Shown here piece by piece: positions 1-8,023 of a stretch of 64,000 nt of DNA; position 1 is the first letter of the stretch; every line of letters begins with the position of its first letter. The notes under the pieces are model-generated. The model did no database searches, had not been told where the DNA came from, and saw only the letters and a list, made by a program, of their open reading frames with translations. Position numbers and translations under genes: made by a program. The stretch covers positions 248,001 through 312,000 of the forward strand of contig CANMPK010000001.1 of assembly GCA_947499725.1 (NCBI GenBank). The letters are read 5' to 3'. This DNA comes from an uncultured Paracoccaceae bacterium (lineage in GTDB: Bacteria > Pseudomonadota > Alphaproteobacteria > Rhodobacterales > Rhodobacteraceae).

Positions 1-240
1 CGTGCGCAGGGCTATATCGAGATCGAAGTAGAACGCACGCTTTTGGGCCGTATCCGTATTGAAGCGGATGGCGTTTTGCACGAGCGAGAGATCATTCTCA
101 ATCGCCGTAGCTATGAGATTTTGCGAGATTTTTCAGAACCTTATATAAATCACGCCGTCCCGCCACCGAAAGAAGAAAACGCGCCTCCACCACCGCGACC
201 TCATGGGCCACCACCCGGGGGGTTGTTCAAATATGAATAA
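1..240 (+). CDS. C-terminal part of an unrecognised protein
   Basis: Only the 3' end is present. The frame is open from base 1 and stops with TAA at 238-240, leaving 79 residues. I do not recognise the family. The first half is charged and looks beta-rich (for example VERTLLGRIRIEADG). The last third is a proline-rich tail of about 20 residues (PPPKEENAPPPPRPHG), typical of a flexible surface or linker end. The stop overlaps the next start by 8 bases, so it is probably cotranscribed with the membrane HTH regulator that follows. The 5' end and function cannot be judged from this window. Confidence 0.6.
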   Translation, partial: RAQGYIEIEVERTLLGRIRIEADGVLHEREIILNRRSYEILRDFSEPYINHAVPPPKEENAPPPPRPHGPPPGGLFKYE

Positions 241-751
241 GTTTGTGGGGGGGACCAAAGGGCAGAGGCTGCTTGTCGGATTGATCATCGTGCAGGGCGG
301 TTGTGCGTTGTTCTTTGTTCTAGAGATTATCCTGACCATTCTGGGCGCGCGCGCGACGCCGATCAGTTGGCATATCCGCGAGCTGCTAGAGATTGGCGCT
401 GCGGTGGGATTGATCCTGGGGACCACCTTGGGGTTGATCGCTTTGCGGGCGGCCATGCGACAGCGTGCTGTCGCCGAGGAGAGCCTGCGTGTGGTGCGTT
501 CGGCTTTTCGGGACCATGTGTTTGAGCAATTCACACACTGGGGCCTGACGAGCGCTGAGGCAGATGTGGCGCTGTTTACGTTGAAGGGGCTTTCCGTTGC
601 AGAGATCGCGGGGCTGCGTGAGACGTCAGAAGGCACCGTAAAAGCGCAGAGCAATGCGATCTATCGCAAGGCGGGCGTCAGCAGTCGCGCGCAACTCTTG
701 AGCCTGTTCATCGAAGATATGATGGACGAGGGTTCTGATCTAAGCGATTGA
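233..751 (+). CDS. membrane-anchored LuxR-type HTH transcriptional regulator
   Basis: The 172-residue protein has two hydrophobic segments near the N-terminus (about residues 9-34 and 43-62) and a C-terminal LuxR/GerE-type helix-turn-helix (about residues 106-160, with LTSAEADVALFTLKGLSVAEI and then GTVKAQSNAIYRKAGV). There is no receiver or autoinducer domain, so any signal would act at or in the membrane. The ATG at 233 is chosen because a G-rich Shine-Dalgarno sits about ten bases upstream; an in-frame ATG at 203 lies deep in the previous gene. It overlaps the upstream proline-tailed gene by 8 bases and converges with the DUF2237 gene, overlapping it by 12 bases. Its targets are unknown. 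Confidence 0.85.
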   Translation: MNKFVGGTKGQRLLVGLIIVQGGCALFFVLEIILTILGARATPISWHIRELLEIGAAVGLILGTTLGLIALRAAMRQRAVAEESLRVVRSAFRDHVFEQFTHWGLTSAEADVALFTLKGLSVAEIAGLRETSEGTVKAQSNAIYRKAGVSSRAQLLSLFIEDMMDEGSDLSD

Positions 752-1111
752 ATGTTCTTGTAAAACTCGCAAGGGCACGATGTCTAAGGCGCGGCCATGT
801 GTGGCTTGAAGATCCACCTTCGGAGCGCAGCCTTCATCATGAGCCTGCAAGAAACGAGCTGCGCAGAGGCACCATTTGTCGCCCGGATTGAGACCCTGAA
901 AATTATACTCTGGTCGCGGGGTAGATAGGTCGTTTCCGACGTATTTACTGTAGGCCAAAAACTCTGCCGTCATGACCGCGCAGACCGTGTGGCTGCCGTG
1001 ATCTGCATCGCAGATATTGCAATGGCCATCACGGAAGAAACCGGTTTTTGGCTCGTTAGAACAAAGGGTTAGCTCACCACCCAGAACGTTGACTGCGGGA
1101 TCTTTTTCCAT
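740..1111 (-). CDS. DUF2237 family protein
   Basis: This 123-residue protein matches the DUF2237 family over its full length. Typical segments are NVLGGELTLCSNEPKTGF near the N-terminus, then GSHTVCAVMTAEFLAYSK, NDLSTPRPEYNFQGL and DKWCLCAARFLQAHDEG. The conserved cysteines (CSN, CNIC, TVCAV, WCLC) are all present. The family has no firmly established function. It lies 18 bases downstream of pth on the same strand and may be cotranscribed. Its 3' end overlaps the convergent LuxR-type gene. Confidence 0.87.
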   Translation of the reverse strand: MEKDPAVNVLGGELTLCSNEPKTGFFRDGHCNICDADHGSHTVCAVMTAEFLAYSKYVGNDLSTPRPEYNFQGLNPGDKWCLCAARFLQAHDEGCAPKVDLQATHGRALDIVPLRVLQEHSIA

Positions 1112-1129
1112 GGGAATAGCCTGATGCGG

Positions 1130-1810
1130 TTATTTGAATTTGTCTATCAACTTTTGCATCGAAGACCGTGTGTCTTCAGATGGGACATCTTCCTTGGGCG
1201 TTTCGGCTGGCTTTGGCTTGGCTTTGCCCGTGGAAGAGCGGGGTGGGGCGACGCGTAGGGCGACTGCATTCATGAATTTCGCGCTGTCATCTTGCGCCAA
1301 ATGGGCTGCGCCGTCGCTGATACCGCGTTGCAAATCGTCCAGCCAGTCATGGTCTGATTTTGAAAAATCCCTTAAAACATAACCACTTACAGCATCTTTG
1401 TGACCGGGGTGACCGATGCCAAGGCGGACGCGATCATAGGCGGGGCTGATATGTTGGTGGATGGAGCGCAAACCGTTGTGGCCCGCGTGTCCGCCGCCGG
1501 ATTTGACGCGGCATTTTCCGGGGGCGAGGTCGAGCTCGTCGTGGAAGACAACCACATCTGTGCTGTCGAGCTTGTGAAAGCGCATGGCCTCGCCAACCGC
1601 TTGGCCAGAGAGGTTCATGAAGGTTTCTGGTTTTAGAAGAATGACTTTGGTGCTGCCAAATTTCCCCTCGGAGACAAGGCCTTGGAACTTTTTGCGCCAA
1701 GGGGAAAAGCCATGATCTTCCGCAATGCGGTCCAGAGCCATGAAGCCGATATTGTGGCGGTTGCCTGCGTATTTTGGGCCGGGGTTGCCGAGGCCGACGA
1801 AGAGTTTCAT
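1130..1810 (-). CDS. pth: peptidyl-tRNA hydrolase
   Basis: Pth cleaves peptidyl-tRNA released from stalled ribosomes and recycles the tRNA in the cytoplasm. The 226-residue protein opens with [20 protein letters not shown], which includes the catalytic histidine of the NRHN motif. The catalytic aspartate motif VVFHDELDL and the [13 protein letters not shown] segment follow. The core ends around residue 185; a lysine/proline-rich extension of about 35 residues follows, as is common in alphaproteobacteria. It lies upstream of the DUF2237 gene with an 18-base gap. The next upstream gene on this strand, rplY, is 946 bases away, an unusually wide gap. Confidence 0.97.
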   Translation of the reverse strand: MKLFVGLGNPGPKYAGNRHNIGFMALDRIAEDHGFSPWRKKFQGLVSEGKFGSTKVILLKPETFMNLSGQAVGEAMRFHKLDSTDVVVFHDELDLAPGKCRVKSGGGHAGHNGLRSIHQHISPAYDRVRLGIGHPGHKDAVSGYVLRDFSKSDHDWLDDLQRGISDGAAHLAQDDSAKFMNAVALRVAPPRSSTGKAKPKPAETPKEDVPSEDTRSSMQKLIDKFK

Positions 1811-2522
1811 GGCGCCTTATCCGTATATTTGGTCGCTGTGGTTGATCTGAGTTTTACGCGGGCAGGGGCGGAAAAGCGAGGGGGATTTGGAAAGGGCGTG
1901 TCTAGGGCTACGGGCGCTGCGTTCATCTTTCGCAAAGGTGGCAATTCGCGCCTTTCAGGTGCTGAAATGTACAATTGGGGTTGTGGGGGAGGAGGCGAGA
2001 GAGTGGGCCTGTCTAGAGCGGTGTGAGGAGGCGCGTGTTGGGAGCCTCCGGCGGAGGTATTTGGGTCAAGAAGAAGCGAGTTTGTTTTCGTAAAATTCGG
2101 AGTGGTTCGCGACTGGAAGGGTGGGGGTGTGCGCGATGCATTAAGGGAAATTTTACGGTGGTGTTTTTAGAGTGTGTGAAGAGGCCCCAAAAAGGCGGGC
2201 GGTTGTCTTTGGGCGTTCTGGGTTTCTGACGGTGATATTGATGAATGGAGGTGCGGTTGTGGCGCTACTTGGGGATTGAAGAGGGTTCGAAGGCCGCGGT
2301 GGCGCAAGGAACTTGGTGTGCGTTTTTGGGATAGGAATGTAGATCGGCTATTTGGGAATCTATGAATTTGGGACTGGCTAAGGTCTGATCCAGTGGCTTG
2401 GCGTCTGATAGGGGCTGTGAGGCGGTGGGTTGAATGCGGTTTGAGCAGATGCCTTGATGTTGATAAAGATGCCTTGCTGATGGCGCCGTGCTTTTGGCCC
2501 TTGGGTTAATAGCATACGGGTT

Positions 2523-2600
2523 CATAGCTTTCGGGGCTGGCGTTCAGGTCTGGCGTGGGGGGCTGGCTTTCGGGCTTGGCTTTCGGGTCTGGCGTTCGGG
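2523..2600. repeat. 13-base tandem repeat, six copies
   Basis: Six head-to-tail 13-base units can be read with no gaps: CATAGCTTTCGGG, GCTGGCGTTCAGG, TCTGGCGTGGGGG, GCTGGCTTTCGGG, CTTGGCTTTCGGG and TCTGGCGTTCGGG. A seventh, diverged copy (AATAGCATACGGG, 2508-2520) lies two bases further left. The consensus is roughly KCTGGCKTTCGGG. The period is not a multiple of three and no gene covers it, so it does not encode a protein repeat. Confidence 0.85.
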
Positions 2601-2663
2601 AATGAGCCGCGATGCGGCTTTAAGGGCATTCTCCCCAGCACCTTCCTTTAAGCGATTTCCTGT

Positions 2664-2729
2664 AAGCGTTTTTTCCTAAACGCTTTACTCAAAAGAAAAA
2701 CGCGGCCCCCAAAACTGAGAACCGCGTTT
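2664..2729 (-). terminator. tandem hairpins, terminator of rplY
   Basis: Read on the minus strand just after rplY, arms AAACGCGG and CCGCGTTT (2698-2729) form an 8-base-pair stem followed by TTTTTCTTTT, a standard intrinsic terminator. A second perfect 8-base-pair hairpin (AAGCGTTT/AAACGCTT, 2664-2685, loop of six) follows without a long T tract. Together they should end rplY transcription and insulate the gap that follows. Confidence 0.8.
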
Positions 2730-2756
2730 GAATTGTCTGCAGGTGCAGGAAAGGGC

Positions 2757-3401
2757 TTATGCCTCTTCTGCTGTTTCCGCTTCTGGTGCTTCTGCTTCTG
2801 CTGCATCGTCTTCGTCGTCTGCCGAACGCAGGGAAGATGGTGCAGAGATGTTGCCGATCACGAAGTCACGGTCGATTGTTGGCTTTGCGCCTTCTGGCAG
2901 AGTAACTTGAGAGATGGTGAATGTGTCACCAACGTCTTTGTCTGCCAGATCTACAACGATGGATTCTGGGATGTCGCCTGCGGTGACTTCCAGTTCAACT
3001 TCGTTACGCACAACAGTCAGAACGCCGCCTTTTTTGATGCCAGGCGCTACTTCTTCGTTCACGAACTCAACAGGGATGTAGAGTTTGATTTTAGAAGTAC
3101 GCTTCAGGCGCAGCAGGTCCAGGTGTGTTGGCAGGTCTTTTACCACGTGGCGCTGAACGCCGCGGCAGATCACACGTACGTCTTCTTGACCTTCGATCTT
3201 CAGGTTGAAGAGTGTGGAAAGGAAGCGGCCGTCTTTCAGTTTCTTAAACAGAACGTTGAAAGGGATCTGGATTGCTTGTGGATCGGCGTCACCACCGTAA
3301 ACAACACCAGGAACGTAACCATCGCGACGTGCTTGACGAGCGGCGCCCTTGCCTGTCCCCGTACGGACCTCGGCGTTTAGATCAGGGATCTGTCCAGCCA
3401 T
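2757..3401 (-). CDS. rplY: 50S ribosomal protein L25/Ctc
   Basis: This 214-residue protein is the long (TL5/Ctc) form of L25, which binds 5S rRNA. The N-terminal L25 domain (about residues 1-95) starts [20 protein letters not shown] and contains [10 protein letters not shown]. The C-terminal beta domain (about 100-190) includes VPVEF-type strands ([20 protein letters not shown]) and [11 protein letters not shown]. An acidic alanine/glutamate tail closes the protein. The start ATG has a good GGAGAA site. It is transcribed alone, with a double hairpin behind it. Confidence 0.96.
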   Translation of the reverse strand: MAGQIPDLNAEVRTGTGKGAARQARRDGYVPGVVYGGDADPQAIQIPFNVLFKKLKDGRFLSTLFNLKIEGQEDVRVICRGVQRHVVKDLPTHLDLLRLKRTSKIKLYIPVEFVNEEVAPGIKKGGVLTVVRNEVELEVTAGDIPESIVVDLADKDVGDTFTISQVTLPEGAKPTIDRDFVIGNISAPSSLRSADDEDDAAEAEAPEAETAEEA

Positions 3402-3509
3402 TTGAATTCTCCAATATGTTTAGGGCGGGGTTCCTCCAAGGCTGTAACCCCGCGTGAAGCGCTGCCCATAGCGTAGATTCGGAGATTTGAAAAGGTGGTT
3501 TTGGCCAGT

Positions 3510-4142
3510 TTAGGCCTGTTTTTCTGCGGTTTCGGGCTGTAAATGCCCGCCGGCCTTGCGGATACGGTCGTAGAGCGCGAATTCGGCTGCGCGCACATGG
3601 CGCAAATGGTCTTCAACCTCTGACGACAAAGGGGCCTCGCGCTGGGGGGAGGGGTTTTTGATGGCGGGGGCAATATGCTGGCCAAACCGGTCTGAGAGGA
3701 AGCTGCGGATGGTTTCCTGCGCTTCGTAGGCGAACACATGTTCCAGGGGCAGATGCCCGTCGGACATGGTGAGGAAATTGTATTGGCTGCCAATTGCACA
3801 AAAGCTGGGTTGCGGGTTTTGTAGGACGCCGCGCACGAAGTCATCAAAGCTCATGCTGGAGGAGGTGTCAGAGGCAAAGCGGCTTTTGGGGGCTGTGCGG
3901 TATCTGTACCAACTGCGGATTTGCTCGATCGGGTCGCGCATGATGGCCATGCGTTCGGGGTGAAGATCAAAGGAGTCTGCCAGAAACGGCACGAGTTTGC
4001 GTTGGAATTGGCCTGCTGTGAGGTGTTTGCGGCGGCGTGCAAAGACGATGTCTGCCTCGCCTCGAAGTGCAAGCTCGTATGCGGTGGAGCCTGTTTTCGG
4101 TACGGCTAAGAAAGCGAGGTTTTGTTTGATAAAGATTTGCAC
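3510..4142 (-). CDS. sulfotransferase family protein
   Basis: The 210-residue protein has the two PAPS-binding signatures of sulfotransferases. The 5'-phosphosulfate loop is near the N-terminus (FLAVPKTGSTAYELALR) and the 3'-phosphate motif is around residue 66 (MAIMRDPIEQIRSWYRYR). The rest resembles small Sulfotransfer_2-like proteins of Rhodobacteraceae. These are presumed to sulfate a glycan or other cell-envelope acceptor, but the acceptor cannot be read from sequence. The protein is short for the family, though both ends look intact. It lies alone between rplY and a small membrane protein gene on the same strand. Confidence 0.8.
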   Translation of the reverse strand: MQIFIKQNLAFLAVPKTGSTAYELALRGEADIVFARRRKHLTAGQFQRKLVPFLADSFDLHPERMAIMRDPIEQIRSWYRYRTAPKSRFASDTSSSMSFDDFVRGVLQNPQPSFCAIGSQYNFLTMSDGHLPLEHVFAYEAQETIRSFLSDRFGQHIAPAIKNPSPQREAPLSSEVEDHLRHVRAAEFALYDRIRKAGGHLQPETAEKQA

Positions 4143-4201
4143 AGCATTCCCTTTGCTCCGTTATGCGATACGGCGGGGAGTGCTGTCAAAAGAATGTGCT
4201 G

Positions 4202-4567
4202 TTAGATGAGCAACGGGCCCACCAAAAGCGCGCAGGCGGTGAGGAAGATTGCGATGATCACAAGGATCAGGCCAGCACCGGCGCGATGATAGGCGCGGGC
4301 TTTGGCGAGGGCGGCGACGTTGCGATGGGCCAGCGCTTTGCGTCGGGTGGCTTCGAAGGCGATGATCCAGAGTGTTAGGCCAAGGCCGATATTTAGCGCA
4401 AAGAGCAGGACCGAAAGCCCCGCGAGGTTAAGGGGTATGTCTTGTGGGAGGCTGGACAGTTGGCTGAGAACGACAATCGCGGCGGCGCCATTTACGACGA
4501 GGGTCGATCGGATGCTGCCTTGTGCATATTGCTGCATGAGGTCGCGATGATTGAGATGCTGTTGCAT
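4202..4567 (-). CDS. small membrane protein of unknown function
   Basis: I do not recognise the family. The 121-residue protein has three hydrophobic segments: about residues 23-42 (TLVVNGAAAIVVLSQL), 45-70 (LAGLSVLLFALNIGLGLTLWI) and 98-120 (AGLILVIIAIFLTACALLVG). A basic, alanine-rich stretch lies between the second and third. It probably sits in the inner membrane. The ATG at 4567 is preferred; a GTG nine codons upstream (4594) is also open, and neither has a strong ribosome binding site. The sulfotransferase-like gene follows on the same strand after about 60 bases. Confidence 0.6.
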   Translation of the reverse strand: MQQHLNHRDLMQQYAQGSIRSTLVVNGAAAIVVLSQLSSLPQDIPLNLAGLSVLLFALNIGLGLTLWIIAFEATRRKALAHRNVAALAKARAYHRAGAGLILVIIAIFLTACALLVGPLLI

Positions 4568-4748
4568 GGGGAACTCGATACTTGGGTGATACACTAATAA
4601 TGCAACTCATGATTGAGGGCGTTAGCTCTTTCGTCAAGCCTTGTGGGGTAAAGGTTTCTTAACTTAGTTTTATGGTAAGGAATGGGCTTGCGGGGAGTTA
4701 TGTTGTAACATATTTTGCGCGTGTAATTGGATTCTGCATGAGGGCCAC

Positions 4749-5033
4749 ATGGCCAATAATCGCGGGCGCACGAGCCTTAAGTGTAAGCGAAAGAACGATA
4801 ATCCGATGGGGGCCTATGATCGGTTGCCTGCGGATTTGCGGCATTGGGTGGCCTCGGCTGCGCTGCCGTGGCGGGCACAATCGGTGCTGAAGGCTTATGA
4901 CAAGGCGATTAAGCGCACGGGGCGGGTAGATTTGGCGATGGCGGAATTGGATCGCATCCAGCGCAATTTGCTTGCGAAGGATGCGCCCAGTGTTTGGGGG
5001 CAGGACTATCCTGCTTTGACAGAGCGCGCCTAG
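4749..5033 (+). CDS. DUF6525 family protein
   Basis: This small basic protein of 94 residues has the DUF6525 pattern common in Rhodobacteraceae: an N-terminal NRGRTSLKCKRKNDNPM segment, then AYDRLPADLRHWVASAALPW and a helical region with SVLKAYDKAIKRTGRVDLAM. The function is unknown. The high basic content at the N-terminus could suit nucleic acid binding, but that is a guess. It converges with lldD with only two bases between the stop codons. Confidence 0.8.
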   Translation: MANNRGRTSLKCKRKNDNPMGAYDRLPADLRHWVASAALPWRAQSVLKAYDKAIKRTGRVDLAMAELDRIQRNLLAKDAPSVWGQDYPALTERA

Positions 5034-5035
5034 GG

Positions 5036-6202
5036 TTACGCTTCCCAGCCGTCTGAAAAGCCTTTCGGGATCATCAGAATATCTTTGTTCACCGTGTTGA
5101 TGTCTTGGTGGCCGCAGAGGGCCATGGAGAGGTCCAGCTCGTTTTTCATGAGCTCCAGCGTTTTGGTCACGCCCGCTTCGCCCATTGCGCCAAGGCCATA
5201 GATATAGGCGCGGCCGATGTAGGTGCCTTTGGCGCCGAGGGCGATGGCTTTGAGAACATCCTGACCTGAGCGGATGCCGCTATCCAGATGGACTTCGATC
5301 TTGTCACCGACCGCGTCCATGATGGCGGGCAGGGCACGGATGGCGGACAGAGCGCCATCAAGCTGACGGCCCCCGTGGTTGGAGACGATGATGGCGTCTG
5401 CGCCGACGTTCAGGGCCTCAAGCGCGTCGCGCGCATCGATGATGCCTTTGATGATCAACGGGCCATCCCACATTTTGCGGAACTCGCGGATGCGGTCCCA
5501 GTCGAGGGCTTGGTCAAAGGATTTGGCTGTCCATTCGGACAAGGAGCTTGGATCGTTCACGCCTTTCGCATGGCCCACGATATTGCCGAAGAAGCGGCGC
5601 TTGGTGCCCAGCATTTCAAGGCCCCAAGGGACTTTGGTGGCGAGGTTTGCCATGGATTTCAGCGTGAGCTTTGGTGGGGCGGAGAGGCCGTTTTTCAAGT
5701 CTTTATGGCGTTGGCCCAAGAGTTGCAGATCAACGGTGATGACTGCAGCGGAGCACTTGGCGTCTTTGGCGCGATCAAACAGACGTTGCATGAAATCATC
5801 GTCTTTGAGGGTGTAGACCTGCATCCAGAAAGGTTTGTTGGTGTTTTCCGCCACGTCTTCGATGCTGCAAATGGACATGGTGGACAGCGTGTAGGGTACG
5901 CCGAAGTTCGCGGCGGCGCGGGCGGCTTTGATTTCACCGTCTGCGGATTGCATGCCGGTGAGGCCCACGGGCGCGAGGGCGACGGGCATGGCCACGTCTT
6001 GACCGATCATCTGCGTGGCGGTGCTGCGGCCTGTCATGTCGACGGCGACGCGCTGGCGCAGGTGCAGTTTCTGAAAGTCGGATGTGTTTTCGCGGAAGGT
6101 CTGTTCCGTCCAACTGCCGGACTCTGCGTAATCGTAGAACATGCGCGGCACGCGGCGTTCGTGGATTTTCTTGAGGTCTTCGACGCAGGTGATCACTGGC
6201 AT
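5036..6202 (-). CDS. lldD: FMN-dependent L-lactate dehydrogenase / alpha-hydroxy-acid oxidase
   Basis: The enzyme oxidises L-lactate (or a similar 2-hydroxy acid) to the keto acid, passing electrons through FMN to the respiratory chain. The 388-residue protein covers the whole alpha-hydroxy-acid dehydrogenase family. It starts PVITCVEDLKKIHERRVPRM, has the MPVALAPVGLTGM phosphate-side segment, the YTLSTMSICSIEDVAE loop, the ILIKGI-type strand (PLIIKGIIDARDA), the active-site histidine in SNHGGRQLDG and the FMN phosphate site DSGIRSGQDVLKA. It is a single gene, and an inverted repeat resembling GntR/LldR half-sites lies just upstream. Lactate is the likeliest substrate; glycolate or mandelate relatives are less likely but cannot be excluded. 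Confidence 0.9.
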   Translation of the reverse strand: MPVITCVEDLKKIHERRVPRMFYDYAESGSWTEQTFRENTSDFQKLHLRQRVAVDMTGRSTATQMIGQDVAMPVALAPVGLTGMQSADGEIKAARAAANFGVPYTLSTMSICSIEDVAENTNKPFWMQVYTLKDDDFMQRLFDRAKDAKCSAAVITVDLQLLGQRHKDLKNGLSAPPKLTLKSMANLATKVPWGLEMLGTKRRFFGNIVGHAKGVNDPSSLSEWTAKSFDQALDWDRIREFRKMWDGPLIIKGIIDARDALEALNVGADAIIVSNHGGRQLDGALSAIRALPAIMDAVGDKIEVHLDSGIRSGQDVLKAIALGAKGTYIGRAYIYGLGAMGEAGVTKTLELMKNELDLSMALCGHQDINTVNKDILMIPKGFSDGWEA

Positions 6203-6218
6203 AGGGTCAACTTTCGAT

Positions 6219-6241
6219 ATTGGTTAACTTTCATTACCAAT
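6219..6241. promoter_or_regulatory. inverted repeat upstream of lldD
   Basis: ATTGGT and ACCAAT are separated by 11 bases, 17 bases upstream of the lldD start. The half-sites resemble those known for the GntR-family LldR regulator of lactate genes, but the spacer is longer. No GntR gene is adjacent, so this is only a candidate operator. Confidence 0.45.
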
Positions 6242-6274
6242 GTGACGAGTTTCGCGCAATAGGATTTGTTTGGC

Positions 6275-6736
6275 TTACACCGGTAGAACCGTGCTGGATT
6301 TGGTTTGCCGCAGCACAAGTTGGGTGTGCGTGGATTGGATGATCCCCAAACGGTGCAGGCGTTTCATGATAAAGCTTTCCAGTTCTTCGGCATCGGTGGC
6401 CATGACTTTCAGCAGGAAATCTCTGGAGCCGGTGATGGAGGCGCATTCGACGATATGCGGCTCGTTTTGCACGAAGCGATCAAAGGCGTCGATGGTCTCT
6501 TCGCTGTGATCGATCAGGCTGAGTTGCAGGTAGGCTTGGGCGCGCAGGCCAAGGATGCGCGGGTTTAGGATGGCGGCGTAGCGATCAATCAAGCCGGCCT
6601 CTTCGAGGCGTTTGACGCGGCGCCAGCAGGGGGACGATGACAGGTTCACTTGATCTGCGAGGGCTTGCAGGCCGATTTTGCCATCGACCTGTATGATACG
6701 GAGGATTTCTCGGTCTTTTTCTTCGAGGTTTGGCAA
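6275..6736 (-). CDS. Lrp/AsnC family transcriptional regulator
   Basis: The protein starts at a TTG codon (6736-6734), because AAAGGAGGG lies seven bases upstream and the resulting N-terminus (MPNLEEKDREILRIIQ) is the standard Lrp start. The open frame extends further but without support. The 153 residues hold an N-terminal helix-turn-helix (LQALADQVNLSSSPCWRRVK, about residues 22-42) and a C-terminal RAM ligand domain (about 65-140, with AYLQLSLIDHSEETIDAF and ASITGSRDFLLKV). It is divergent from phhA, with 123 bases between the starts. Control of phenylalanine hydroxylation is a natural inference. A further Lrp-like role is possible. Confidence 0.92.
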   Translation of the reverse strand: MPNLEEKDREILRIIQVDGKIGLQALADQVNLSSSPCWRRVKRLEEAGLIDRYAAILNPRILGLRAQAYLQLSLIDHSEETIDAFDRFVQNEPHIVECASITGSRDFLLKVMATDAEELESFIMKRLHRLGIIQSTHTQLVLRQTKSSTVLPV

Positions 6737-6822
6737 ATTTTTCCCTCCTTTGGCATGGTTTGAGGTTGATTTTGCCAACACACACGGCGTTTGCCAAGCG
6801 AAAGGGGCAGATTTTTCGCCAA
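6729..6822. promoter_or_regulatory. repeated TTTGCCAA boxes in the Lrp/phhA divergent region
   Basis: TTTGCCAA occurs at 6771-6778 and 6790-6797, and a variant TTCGCCAA at 6815-6822. The inverted form TTTGGCAAA (6729-6737) covers the TTG start of the Lrp gene. Spacings between starts are 19 and 25 bases. Lrp-family proteins usually bind several phased degenerate sites, so these are candidate operators for autoregulation and phhA control. Confidence 0.5.
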
Positions 6823-6859
6823 AGCTGCGCAAAGCTTTTCTTAAACGAGGAGGAACGTT

Positions 6860-7660
6860 TTGCCGAAATCAACGAAATACAAAGCCAAGTTGCCGAATGA
6901 GGCTGGCTTTATCGCTTATACCGCCGAGGAAGATGCGGTTTGGGCGGATCTGTACAAGGCGCAGGAGGCGCCGGTGCAGCAATATATGGCGCAGCCCTAT
7001 TTGGAGGGGTTGGCTGCTTTGGATATGCCAAAGACGCGTGTGCCGCAGTGCCCTGAGATTTCAGAGGTGCTGACCGCCAAGACCGGCTGGAAGGTAACGC
7101 CTGTGCCTGCTTTGATTGGGTTTGAGCGGTTTTTTGGCATGTTGGCGGCCAAAGAATTTCCAGCAGCGTCATTTATTCGTAGCCGCGAAGATTTTGATTA
7201 CATTGAAGAACCGGATATTTTTCACGAGGTTTTTGGTCATACACCGTTATTGACGGATGCCCGTTTTGCCGAGTTCTCCCAAGCGATTGGTCAGGCGGGT
7301 TTGCAGGCGGAGAAAGCCGATTATCCCTGGCTGATCCGCCTGTATTGGTTCACGATTGAGTTCGGCCTGACGTATGAGGCGGGTGTCTTGAAGGCTTTGG
7401 GCTCTGGTTTGGCGTCATCAAAAACCGAGCTGCCGCATGCGGTGGTGTCGGGTGATCCGCAGGTGCGGGGGTTTGATGTGGTGGATATTCTGCGCACGCC
7501 GTACCGGATTGATATTCATCAGCCGGTGTATTTCGCGATTGAGCGGCTGGATGATTTGTTTGCCGCCGCAGAGCGTGATTTGATGGCAGATATTAAGGAA
7601 GCGCAGGTGCTTGGCCTGTTTGCGCCATTGTACCCGCCTGTAGATCAGGTTGCGGAATAG
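6860..7660 (+). CDS. phhA: phenylalanine 4-monooxygenase
   Basis: PhhA hydroxylates L-phenylalanine to L-tyrosine using O2, non-haem iron and tetrahydropterin. The 266-residue length matches the single-domain bacterial enzyme. The iron ligands are visible as the two histidines in DIFHEVFGHTPLL and the glutamate in YWFTIEFGLT. The substrate-side segment SFIRSREDFDYIEEPD precedes them. The start is TTG at 6860, with GAGGAGG six bases upstream giving MPKSTKYKAK; no nearby ATG fits as well. phhB follows after 11 bases, so cofactor recycling is cotranscribed. The gene is divergent from an Lrp-type regulator. Confidence 0.96.
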   Translation: MPKSTKYKAKLPNEAGFIAYTAEEDAVWADLYKAQEAPVQQYMAQPYLEGLAALDMPKTRVPQCPEISEVLTAKTGWKVTPVPALIGFERFFGMLAAKEFPAASFIRSREDFDYIEEPDIFHEVFGHTPLLTDARFAEFSQAIGQAGLQAEKADYPWLIRLYWFTIEFGLTYEAGVLKALGSGLASSKTELPHAVVSGDPQVRGFDVVDILRTPYRIDIHQPVYFAIERLDDLFAAAERDLMADIKEAQVLGLFAPLYPPVDQVAE

Positions 7661-7671
7661 GAAGACGATAG

Positions 7672-7971
7672 ATGGTTTGTTCAGTAGATACTCCGCTTTT
7701 GGATGGTGAGGTTCTGGCCGCAGGGTTGGGCGGGTTGCCCGGTTGGGCGGCGCGTGAGAACACGATTTTCAAGCGGTTTGAGTTTAAGGGTTTTGCCAAG
7801 GCGGTGCAGATGGCCAATCTGGTGGCCTGGCATTCCGATCGTATGGGGCACCATGCGGATATCAGCTTTGGCTGGGGCTATTGTGAGGTGGTTTACACCA
7901 CCCATGAAGCCGGCGGCGTGACGGCGGTTGATATTGATTGCGCGCAAAAACTAGAGGCGCTGCTTGTGTAA
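7672..7971 (+). CDS. phhB: pterin-4-alpha-carbinolamine dehydratase
   Basis: PhhB dehydrates the carbinolamine formed by PhhA, allowing the pterin cofactor to be reduced and reused. The 99-residue protein has the family core WHSDRMGHHADISFGWGY followed by EVVYTTHEAGGVTAVDIDCA, including the paired histidines of the active site and the later THEAGG histidine. It lies 11 bases downstream of phhA, the usual arrangement, and confirms the phenylalanine hydroxylase assignment. Confidence 0.95.
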   Translation: MVCSVDTPLLDGEVLAAGLGGLPGWAARENTIFKRFEFKGFAKAVQMANLVAWHSDRMGHHADISFGWGYCEVVYTTHEAGGVTAVDIDCAQKLEALLV

Positions 7972-8023
7972 GCGGCGCCTGCTGAGTGTGTAACGAGTGT
8001 TTTGGTTGATGCCTTGCTGGCGG

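Larger units (their letters stand above)
1811..2756. other. 946-base gap between pth and rplY, no supported gene
   Basis: Short open frames exist on both strands here, but none has a convincing ribosome binding site, start and recognisable product together. Several are G-rich, low-complexity translations. Structures I can identify are a six-copy 13-base tandem repeat at 2523-2600 and two hairpins at 2664-2729 that end the rplY transcript. The pth promoter should lie in the left part of the gap, but I could not place it. A small RNA or a decayed gene is possible but not shown. Confidence 0.6.

Noticed and set aside
2523-2600. Possible CRISPR array
   Set aside because: The units are contiguous with no spacers, are only 13 bases and no cas genes are present; it is a simple tandem repeat.
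1811-2756. Small proteins in the pth-rplY gap
   Set aside because: Candidate frames (for example 1887-2093, 2023-2229, 2488-2679) lack convincing ribosome sites, and their products are low-complexity or run through the tandem repeat.
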